Source of the DNA: a virus
Virus record (IMG/VR): IMGVR_UViG_3300042402_002564
Span: 1-64,000 of that record
Reading direction: 5' to 3' (one strand)
Length of the DNA: 64,000 nt
In this document: in pieces, positions 57,131 to 64,000 of the stretch
Position numbering within the stretch: the first letter of the stretch is position 1
Layout of the letters: the number at the start of each line of letters is the position of its first letter
Made by a program: the position numbers and the translations under genes
Notes under the pieces: generated by a model
Seen by the model: only the letters and a program-made list of their open reading frames with translations
Told to the model about the DNA's origin: nothing
The model's database searches: none

Positions 57131-60100
57131 ATGGCTGTACTAGATCCTAAAAAATTATTACCATCTTCTAAGGAAGAAAATAAAAGGGCATCTTATAGTA
57201 ATGTTACTAGATTTTTAGTACCAGCAAAAAATGTGCAGTATAGGGATACTGCACCAGTTTCTCCAGAACCTGATGAACAAGAATCTAACATTGATTTAAA
57301 AAAAGATGTTTTAATTATTAAAGAAAAAGTAATATCTATAGAGGATATTTTAAAAAAGAGTTTAGATTTACAAAAGAAAACTTTAATAGGAAAAAGTAAA
57401 GATTTAGAAAATAGAAAAAGAGCAAAAAAAGAAAGTATTTTAGAACAAAAAAAAGATAAACCTGTTCTAGGTGGATTATCTGTTCCCACTAAAAGAATGG
57501 GACTACTTGACAGCATTAAAAATTTTGTTACTAGTACTTTACTTGGATTTGTTTTAGTAAGACTAGTAAAATATCTCCCACAAATAATTGATTTTGCTAA
57601 AAAAATAACTCCAGCAATAACTTTTATTGAGAGTTTTGTTGGTGGAATGGCTAATAAATTAATTAGTTTTATTGAGATTGGATATGGTGTATATGATAAA
57701 GTCAGAGATACTATTAAAAATATTGGTGGAGAGAATCTTCAAAAAACTTTTGATCAATTTTCTGGGCAGTTAAACACTTTTATTAATCTTGCTATAATTG
57801 CTGGAATGTCCACCATGGGTGGAACTGATTTTGGAATGGGTAAAAAAAGTCCAAAGGGACTGCCTACTAAACCTGGAACAAAACCTACAGCACCATCAAA
57901 TCAATCTCTTAACAGATATTTAAATCGAGGGAAGGAAGCAAAATTAATTGAAAGAAAATTTGGTAATAGTGCAGCAAGATATTATGAAGAACTAAGAGAC
58001 TCTGGTAAAAATTCTACACAAGCATTCAAAGAAGTTAAAAGAAGATTTCAACCAAGAGGATTATTTAATCGCAGAAATATTTCTGGACTTGCTGGAGAAG
58101 GACAAACTGCTGGGCAAGTCGGTAGGAGAGGGCTTGGAAGAACTGCAACTAGATTTGCTACAAAGAACTTTGGTAAGGGTGGGGCAAAAATTGCTAGTGG
58201 TGCTACTAAAGCACTCGGTAGATTTCCTATTATTGGACCTTTAGTTGATTTTGCTTTTAGATATTTTGTTCTTAGAGAACCACTTGGTAAATCTGCTGCT
58301 GGTGCTGTTGGTGCTGGAGTTGGGCAAGCACTTGGTACATGGTTGGGTGGAACTGTAGGTGGTGTTGCTGGAACTGTAGTCCCAATTATTGGTAATTTAA
58401 TTGGTGCTGGTGCTGGTGCTGCGATTGGAGGTCTTCTTGGTGGATTAATTGGAGATCAATTGGGTGTAAGTTTGTATGAAACCATTGTTGCTTATCAAAA
58501 ACCACCAAAAATTGAAGGCCGTGCTAAAGGTGGACAGGTATCTACAAGAGGTGGAAAACAAGTTGGTGGAAAAATACAAAGATCTTTTAAAAGAGCAAAA
58601 CCAAAACCACCAAAAATAAATGAAAGACCAGTTCAAATTGGTAGAGATATTGGTGGACAAGAAGTAATTGAAAAAGTATTTACTCCAGAAGATCCAAAAA
58701 ATTCTCAGCAAATGAGTTCTTTGAGGGTTTTAACAACTGCATCTAGTGAACTTAAAAAACCAAATAGTTCATTTTTTGGTCAAATTATGGGTGTTGGTGT
58801 TGATCTTGTAATGGGTCAAAAACCAAATAAGAATTTTTATAATCAAGTTGGCAATGCTTTTGGTTCGGTTATTCAACAATTAATTGATACAAATGCTGAT
58901 ATGGCAGTCAATGATACTGCAAGAACTATTCTAGCAATGGCTAATGGTGGAATAGTTCCGACTATGTTATCAAATGATAAGTTAAATTTTGGTGAAAGAG
59001 TTGGAAATGCTGTTGCTGGAATGTTTAGGCAATTTGTAGAAAGACAATCTGATATAATATTAAATTCGATTAAATTGGAATCTGAAAAGACACCTCCTGC
59101 TGGGTCTGTTACTGGAGACCCTACTGCTGGATTAGATGGAGAACTTGCTGCTGGAACTGTGGCAAGAGGGCAAATAACTATTGAACAACTTGTTGGTTTG
59201 GCTAAAGGTGCTGGATTTAGTCAGTCTGATGCTATAATTATGGCTGCAATTGCTATGGCAGAATCTGGTGGAAATTCCAACGCACATAATGCAAAACCAC
59301 CAGATAATTCATATGGTTTATGGCAAATTAATATGATTGGTAATTTGGGTCCAGAGAGAAGAAAACAAATAGGAATAACAAGTGATGACCAATTAAAAGA
59401 CCCAGTTATAAATGCACACGCTGCAAAATTGATAAAACAAAGTCAAGGATTTAGTGCATGGACAGTATATAAAACTGGGGCATACAAAAAACATTTAAAT
59501 GCTGCACAAAAATCTGCAAGTGCTTCACCAATTACAGTATACAAACCATCAACTGGTGCAAATATTGATCCAAATATGCAGCTTGGAAGTGGGCGAGGGA
59601 ATTTACAATCTGTTAGATCATTAGCAGAAAGTATGGGTGTTCCTTTATTCTCTAGTTATCGCCCAGGATCTAGAGGTTATCATGGAGTTGGTCGTGCAAT
59701 GGATTTCTCAAATGATTCTAAAGGATTAGGAACACCGCAACAACTTGCTTTGGCAAAAGAAATTGTAAAAAGATATGGAAGTTCCGTTCAAGAATTAATA
59801 TATACTCCTCTTGGATTTGGAATTTCTGGAGGTAAAAAAGTTCCTTTAACACATTGGGGACCACCATCAAAATCTAAATGGGCTGGGGGAGATCCTTCCA
59901 ATACTAATGCTGCACATTATGACCATGTTCACGTAGCATTTAAAAAGGGTGGTTATACTGGTGATGGTGGTGTAGGATTACTTCACAAAAATGAAATGGT
60001 TATGTCTTCAAAGGCAGTTAATCTATTTGGCAGAGAAACTTTTGAAGCAATGAATGAGATGGGTAATAAAATGCATGATATGAAACCATCTGCAAAAATA

Positions 60101-60298
60101 TCAAAAGTAAATAAAAAATCTTATGTTCCTGAAAGCATAAAATCTCAAGCATCATATGAATCTACTGGAATGACCGTTGTAATACTACCAATACATGAAA
60201 GAATTAAATCAACATCTACTGTTGGGTCTGGTGGAGGAATTCCTAATATTGGAAGATCTGCACACATAGATAATAGTATCGAATCCGCACTAGCATGA
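57131..60298 (+). CDS. Tape-measure-like tail hub protein 2 with SLT and M15-type peptidoglycan domains
   Basis: The 1055-residue protein has an N-terminal charged region and an amphipathic part. A Gly/Ala-rich hydrophobic stretch follows (about 365-445; GTWLGGTVGGVAGTVVPIIG). A lytic-transglycosylase-like SLT domain (about 681-790) has AAIAMAESGGNSNA with the catalytic Glu and SYGLWQINMIG. A D-Ala-D-Ala carboxypeptidase M15-like domain (about 835-940) has SSYRPGSRGYHGVGRAMDFS and AHYDHVHVAF, with the His/Asp/His zinc ligands. After these comes HKNEMVMSSKAVNLFG, a tape-measure-type end motif. The two enzymes could open host peptidoglycan during DNA entry. It starts one base after the stop of the previous gene. 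Confidence 0.82.
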   Translation: MAVLDPKKLLPSSKEENKRASYSNVTRFLVPAKNVQYRDTAPVSPEPDEQESNIDLKKDVLIIKEKVISIEDILKKSLDLQKKTLIGKSKDLENRKRAKKESILEQKKDKPVLGGLSVPTKRMGLLDSIKNFVTSTLLGFVLVRLVKYLPQIIDFAKKITPAITFIESFVGGMANKLISFIEIGYGVYDKVRDTIKNIGGENLQKTFDQFSGQLNTFINLAIIAGMSTMGGTDFGMGKKSPKGLPTKPGTKPTAPSNQSLNRYLNRGKEAKLIERKFGNSAARYYEELRDSGKNSTQAFKEVKRRFQPRGLFNRRNISGLAGEGQTAGQVGRRGLGRTATRFATKNFGKGGAKIASGATKALGRFPIIGPLVDFAFRYFVLREPLGKSAAGAVGAGVGQALGTWLGGTVGGVAGTVVPIIGNLIGAGAGAAIGGLLGGLIGDQLGVSLYETIVAYQKPPKIEGRAKGGQVSTRGGKQVGGKIQRSFKRAKPKPPKINERPVQIGRDIGGQEVIEKVFTPEDPKNSQQMSSLRVLTTASSELKKPNSSFFGQIMGVGVDLVMGQKPNKNFYNQVGNAFGSVIQQLIDTNADMAVNDTARTILAMANGGIVPTMLSNDKLNFGERVGNAVAGMFRQFVERQSDIILNSIKLESEKTPPAGSVTGDPTAGLDGELAAGTVARGQITIEQLVGLAKGAGFSQSDAIIMAAIAMAESGGNSNAHNAKPPDNSYGLWQINMIGNLGPERRKQIGITSDDQLKDPVINAHAAKLIKQSQGFSAWTVYKTGAYKKHLNAAQKSASASPITVYKPSTGANIDPNMQLGSGRGNLQSVRSLAESMGVPLFSSYRPGSRGYHGVGRAMDFSNDSKGLGTPQQLALAKEIVKRYGSSVQELIYTPLGFGISGGKKVPLTHWGPPSKSKWAGGDPSNTNAAHYDHVHVAFKKGGYTGDGGVGLLHKNEMVMSSKAVNLFGRETFEAMNEMGNKMHDMKPSAKISKVNKKSYVPESIKSQASYESTGMTVVILPIHERIKSTSTVGSGGGIPNIGRSAHIDNSIESALA

Positions 60299-61566
60299 CG
60301 GCAAATAAAGAAGCACAATCTGCCAATATTAAAAAGTTTATTGTCTACTCGAATCGAGGTAGTGGTTCTTGTGATGTATCTACTGGTGTGGTATTATTTG
60401 ATTATTATGAAAGTGTACTAGAACATACTATAACTGTTTCTACTACTATTATTGATACTGGAAATGCTCCTGGTAGTAAAACTGTATTGGAAGGATTAAA
60501 ATTATCTGGATTTGAAAAGGTAGAACTTGAATTTGAAGACAATTATGGTAATGTTTTAAAATTTGATGAGTTGTATATTTCTAAGATTAGAAATATTTTT
60601 TCCGATAGACAAAATGCTGTATTTACTTTAGATATTGTAAGTAAAGAATTTTTGACAAATCAATTCACAAATTCTGAAGTGTATAGGAGATTTGATGGGG
60701 AAATATCAGAATCTGTAATGAGAATTTTGCGAGATAATATAAAAACTGATAAAATTATAGATGTTGATACAACAGTAAACAAATATAATTTTATTGGTGG
60801 TGGAAAAAAACCATTTAAATTGGCAACAGAAGTTGCAAAGTTATCTGTTCCCAGTGGATCATCTGGAACTTCTGCGGGATATTTTTTGTTTGAAACTTAT
60901 GATGGATTTAAATTTAAATCCATTGATAAATTATTTGAACAAGAACCAGTAGCAAAATATATTTTTAATGGTACTACATTATTACCTCCTGGTTATGATG
61001 CCAAAATATTAAGATATGATGCAAGTAAAACAATTGATGTTATGTCTAATTTGGTTATGGGTTCTTATGAAAGTAAGATTGAAACATTCGACCCATATAC
61101 CGATAAATTTAGGACTACCAAACAGTTATCTTCAGAACAACAAGAAGAACTTGGTGGTTTAGAATCTCCCAAACTGGGTGAGGGTTTTGAAGGTGCAACT
61201 AGAAGATCGTACAAAAGAATGGATGTTGGGCATTTGCCAGAACCTGCAAATAATAGTAATTCTCAACTTCAAAAAGCGACAAAAGAAAATTTAGATTCTA
61301 ATAATGTTCTCATTCAATCTTCTATGAGATATAATCAAGTTTTTACTTTAGTATTAAGTATTATTATTCCAGGAGATTGTTCATTAAGAGCTGGTGATTT
61401 AGTTTTTTGTGATTTTCCAGAACAAGGGGAAAAAGAAACAATTATGGCAGACAAGGAATTAAGTGGTATATATATGATATCAGATATATGTTTTCACATT
61501 ACACCAAGTTCAACTCTAACAAAAATGAACTTAGTCCGTGACTCATTTGGAAGAAAACCAAGGTAA
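60295..61566 (+). CDS. Baseplate hub subunit gp27-like
   Basis: The 423-residue protein has the hub layout: LKLSGFEKVELEFEDNYG, LYISKIRNIFSDRQNAVFTL, DIVSKEFLTNQFTNSEVYRRF, ILRDNIKTDKIIDV, GYFLFETYDGFKFKSIDKLF and VLSIIIPGDCSLRAGDLVFC. The last element (near residue 355-375) is the beta-barrel closing strand with a hub-type PGD-x-x-[LI]-x-x-GD motif. Size is near T4 gp27 (391). It lies before gp5, as partners in the T4 hub do. It overlaps the previous gene by four bases (ATGA). Confidence 0.78.
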   Translation: MTANKEAQSANIKKFIVYSNRGSGSCDVSTGVVLFDYYESVLEHTITVSTTIIDTGNAPGSKTVLEGLKLSGFEKVELEFEDNYGNVLKFDELYISKIRNIFSDRQNAVFTLDIVSKEFLTNQFTNSEVYRRFDGEISESVMRILRDNIKTDKIIDVDTTVNKYNFIGGGKKPFKLATEVAKLSVPSGSSGTSAGYFLFETYDGFKFKSIDKLFEQEPVAKYIFNGTTLLPPGYDAKILRYDASKTIDVMSNLVMGSYESKIETFDPYTDKFRTTKQLSSEQQEELGGLESPKLGEGFEGATRRSYKRMDVGHLPEPANNSNSQLQKATKENLDSNNVLIQSSMRYNQVFTLVLSIIIPGDCSLRAGDLVFCDFPEQGEKETIMADKELSGIYMISDICFHITPSSTLTKMNLVRDSFGRKPR

Positions 61567-61573
61567 AAAAATC

Positions 61574-61786
61574 ATGGATACAATCAATCAACACATTGAA
61601 AAGGATAAAAAAATTCTTGATGATCCACAAACATCTCCACAAGCTCGTAGACATACTCAAGAAGAATTGTCTTCTTTAGAGAAATATAAAGAAAATCACC
61701 CAAATGATGAACACGATCCATCTCCTTTAGAGTTGTTTTGTGATGAAAACCCTGATGCTCCAGAATGTAGAATATACGAAAGTTAA
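61574..61786 (+). CDS. cp12: CP12-like regulator of the Calvin cycle
   Basis: The 70-residue protein ends in LELFCDENPDAPECRIYES, which matches the CP12 C-terminal signature C-x-x-x-P-x-x-x-EC-x-x-Y. CP12 binds and shuts down GAPDH and phosphoribulokinase under oxidising conditions. The N-terminal cysteine pair is absent, as in several cyanophage forms, and the AWD-VEEL core is reduced to RRHTQEELSSLEKYK. The start at ATG 61574 is preferred over 61538. It lies between the hub genes gp27 and gp5, so it probably shares their late transcription. It would help zwf, gnd and talC divert carbon into the pentose phosphate pathway. Confidence 0.83.
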   Translation: MDTINQHIEKDKKILDDPQTSPQARRHTQEELSSLEKYKENHPNDEHDPSPLELFCDENPDAPECRIYES

Positions 61787-61789
61787 TAA

Positions 61790-64000
61790 ATGGAATTTGC
61801 TGGATCTTTTTTATTCGAGTCTGATAAACCCTGGTTAATATGGGAAGGTATTGTTGCACCTAGAACTGAATGGCCTAGGGATGATGAAGGTCTTGAAACC
61901 AGGGAACAATTAAAAAATTGGGCTTATCGTGTTAAGGTTAGAATACAACATGTTCACCCTGAAGATAAGAAGATACTTCCAGATTCTGCCCTTCCTTGGA
62001 TTGAAGTACCAACAACCATTATGGGTTCTGGGCACAAAGGAACTGGAATAACACCTGGAATTACTCAAGGAACTAGAGTTTGGGGTATTTGGGGTAGCCC
62101 TTCCACAAAAACTAATCCTATAATGTTGGGAGTTAAAGTAAATAATGACCAAACAAAATTAGTAAAAACTCAACCAACTAACGCTGCTTTTACTCCTTAC
62201 AGTGGATATACTCCTGAAGATACTGTTGCTGGATATGATGTACCTCTAGCAAAAGGATTGCCTTTAGAGGGAATAAATTATCCAAATATATGGAGTATTT
62301 CTGATTTAGACATATTAGATGAACCAAAATTTGCTGTTGCTGCACCATCAGACTGTGAAAAAATTCCTTTACGAGGAATTCAAAAAGCAATTCAGGGTTT
62401 GATACAGGACATTGAAAAAACTCAACGCCAATTAAAAAGATGGCAAAATGCTGCTCAAGGATGGATTGCTGATAAACAAGCATATATTCAAAAATTAATT
62501 GATAAGGCAGCAAAATTTATTGCCAAAGCACTTAAGTGGGTATTTGAAGAAATTAGAAAATTTGTATTAGAACAAATAAATGATAAGACAAAAAAACTTT
62601 ATTATCTTGTAAATCCACCAGATAGAGATAAAGTAAAGGCTGCTAAAGACACTGTTGTAGAATTAATTGTTTGTTTGTTTAATAAGTTAATTGCCAACTT
62701 AATTAAAATGGTTGGCAGATTCTTATTCAATGCCTTTGATAAGTTTATTACAGTTCCTGAATGTGTTGTTGAGAATTTTATTGGTAATTTGTTGGGAAAT
62801 GTGTTGGGTCTTGTTGGGGGACTTGTAGATAAAATACTCGGAACTTTATCATCTATTTTAGGTGCTGTTTTTAGTATTGCTGATGGTATTCTTGGACTTC
62901 TTAAAGCAATTCTTGGGTTTTTCTTGTGCGATGAAAAACAAGAATGTCCACAAGCTAAAGAATGGGATATATTTGAAGCAGGAGAACCTGGAGCAATTTT
63001 TGATTTTGATTCTATTATAAGCAAAGCTAAAAGTATTTCTGCTAGTGTAGCTGGATTGTCTAGTATTGATGATTTAAATATCAACTTTTCTAATATGATT
63101 TCTGGTGCAGGATCTGCATTTGACTCTTGTAATACTGGACCAGTATTTTGTGGACCTCCTAGTATTCAAATTTGGGGTGGTGGGGGTTCTGGTGCAGTAG
63201 GAAATGCAATAATAAGTGCTACTGGTGACTTATTGGGTGTTGATATAATTGCTGGTGGATCTGGATATACTGAGGCACCATATGTTAATTTTAAAGATTC
63301 TTGTGGAAAAGGTAAAGGTGGTAGAGGTAGAGTTATAGTTAATGATGATGGCACAGGAAATGGAACTAGTACAGTATCGAATGTAGTTATTTTAGATGAG
63401 GGTTATGGATATCTACCATCACCAAATGGAGATCTTGGTGGTGATGGAAGAACTTGGGCAACAAATAATCAAACAGTTGTTCAGAGAGTAAATGGAAGTT
63501 ATGATGTTCCCTATGATCCAGGTGAAGAAATAACACCAGAACTAAGAGATGGTGATAGAGTAATTAGACCAGAAGATAGAACAATATTAAATACAATTGC
63601 TGTTTTGGGTGGAGGTTCTAATAATCCTATTAATTTTGGACCTACAAATACTGGAATTGCTGGAAGTAGTACTGGTAGTCCAAGTATAGGATTTGCTGGA
63701 ACTGATACTGCATCTAATAATATTGCAACACCACCTATTCCAGGTTCTGGTGTTAATGGTGCAACTGATTTTAAATCTTTCCCAAGAGTTAATGTTGGTT
63801 CTTATCCTGTTATTTTATATCTTTGTGGTATTGACATTGAAAATGCTGGTATAAATTATTCTAGTGAAGATAAAATTGTTATAGAACCAAATACTGGTGG
63901 TGCTGTTGTTGAACCAATTTTTGGACCTTTTGGTGTTTTGACTGGAATTAATATTGTTGATGGTGGAAAAGGATTTACTGAAAGACCAAGTATTTACATT
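61790..64000 (+). CDS. gp5: Baseplate hub gp5-like protein, open at the window end
   Basis: At least 737 residues are encoded before the window ends without a stop. An OB-fold occupies about residues 10-115 (IWEGIVAPRTEWPRDDEGLE, ALPWIEVPTTIMGSGHKGTG, GITQGTRVWGIWG), as in gp5. A long helical/coiled region follows (about 185-270; IEKTQRQLKRWQNAAQGWI) and a hydrophobic stretch (about 310-385). After about 445 come GxGYxxxPxVxF-type repeats (GGSGYTEAPYVNF, GYGYLPSPNG, GGKGFTERPSIYI) like those in gp53. No T4 lysozyme domain is visible; that activity may be supplied by the neighbour with SLT and M15 domains. Confidence 0.8.
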   Translation, partial: MEFAGSFLFESDKPWLIWEGIVAPRTEWPRDDEGLETREQLKNWAYRVKVRIQHVHPEDKKILPDSALPWIEVPTTIMGSGHKGTGITPGITQGTRVWGIWGSPSTKTNPIMLGVKVNNDQTKLVKTQPTNAAFTPYSGYTPEDTVAGYDVPLAKGLPLEGINYPNIWSISDLDILDEPKFAVAAPSDCEKIPLRGIQKAIQGLIQDIEKTQRQLKRWQNAAQGWIADKQAYIQKLIDKAAKFIAKALKWVFEEIRKFVLEQINDKTKKLYYLVNPPDRDKVKAAKDTVVELIVCLFNKLIANLIKMVGRFLFNAFDKFITVPECVVENFIGNLLGNVLGLVGGLVDKILGTLSSILGAVFSIADGILGLLKAILGFFLCDEKQECPQAKEWDIFEAGEPGAIFDFDSIISKAKSISASVAGLSSIDDLNINFSNMISGAGSAFDSCNTGPVFCGPPSIQIWGGGGSGAVGNAIISATGDLLGVDIIAGGSGYTEAPYVNFKDSCGKGKGGRGRVIVNDDGTGNGTSTVSNVVILDEGYGYLPSPNGDLGGDGRTWATNNQTVVQRVNGSYDVPYDPGEEITPELRDGDRVIRPEDRTILNTIAVLGGGSNNPINFGPTNTGIAGSSTGSPSIGFAGTDTASNNIATPPIPGSGVNGATDFKSFPRVNVGSYPVILYLCGIDIENAGINYSSEDKIVIEPNTGGAVVEPIFGPFGVLTGINIVDGGKGFTERPSIYI

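Noticed and set aside
1-64000. tRNA genes
   Set aside because: I looked for T-loop-like GGTTCGAATC/GGTTCAAATC cores with acceptor ends and found no convincing case. A dedicated tRNA search would settle it.
1-64000. CRISPR arrays or insertion sequences
   Set aside because: Repeats present are protein-coding fibre repeats without regular spacers. No transposase or terminal inverted repeat pair was seen; the HNH gene is the only mobile-type element.

Overview
The window is a piece of a T4-like cyanophage genome (a myovirus of marine Synechococcus or Prochlorococcus). The evidence is direct. It is AT-rich and gene-dense, with ATGA/TAATG gene junctions. It carries host-type photosynthesis and carbon genes (psbD, talC, zwf, gnd, a CP12-like protein, a ferredoxin-dependent bilin reductase, speD, phoH, thyX). 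It also has T4 core genes for replication and late transcription (gp32, gp59, gp33) and for the baseplate and tail (gp53, gp48, gp4, gp54, gp26, gp27, gp5). Copies of the T4-type late promoter box (TATAAATA or NATAAATA) lie in many gene gaps. No tRNA, rRNA, CRISPR array or insertion sequence was seen.

Layout. 0-4.2 kb: psbD with a terminator, then the overlapping talC-zwf-gnd cassette (pentose phosphate pathway). 4.2-6.3 kb: a free-standing HNH endonuclease behind an inverted repeat, a 2OG-oxygenase-like protein and a reverse-strand sulfotransferase. 6.4-25.5 kb: a run of virion surface/fibre genes, including two very large repetitive fibres, a CBM/beta-helix fibre, three tandem cysteine-rich glycine-rich proteins (about 10% Cys) and a tail-fibre-assembly-like protein. 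25.5-42.5 kb: an accessory island with at least five 2OG-Fe(II) oxygenase-type proteins, a GT9 glycosyltransferase, two NodU-type carbamoyltransferases, a tryptophan halogenase, ADP-heptose pathway enzymes (HldC, HldA, HldD, a HAD phosphatase), a cupin, glutaredoxin, a PebA/PebS-like bilin reductase, a sulfotransferase, SpeD and an SGNH hydrolase. 42.5-48.0 kb: early/middle functions with near-consensus sigma-70 promoters, a glutamine riboswitch of the glnA/Downstream-peptide class in front of three tiny genes, thyX, phoH, a RecB-like nuclease, gp33, gp59, a DUF1825-like protein and gp32. 48.0-52.9 kb: reverse-strand baseplate/head operon (gp4 to gp53). 52.9-64 kb: forward-strand tail hub operon, ending inside gp5.

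How it fits together. PsbD supports light capture during infection. CP12 (Calvin cycle brake) plus Zwf, Gnd and TalC would push carbon through the pentose phosphate pathway for NADPH and ribose. The island looks like a toolkit for building and decorating a heptose-containing glycan or virion surface. The glutamine riboswitch suggests the phage reads host nitrogen status.

The most notable sequence-level signals are: (1) a probable programmed -1 frameshift (GGAGGG, then T TTT TTC) fusing gp26 to a 55-residue downstream frame directly before the tape-measure-like genes; (2) the riboswitch-controlled YRG-peptide operon; (3) the cysteine-rich fibre triplet; (4) the ADP-heptose island; (5) promoter elements built into terminator or leader hairpins at 42.54, 43.1 and 46.97 kb.
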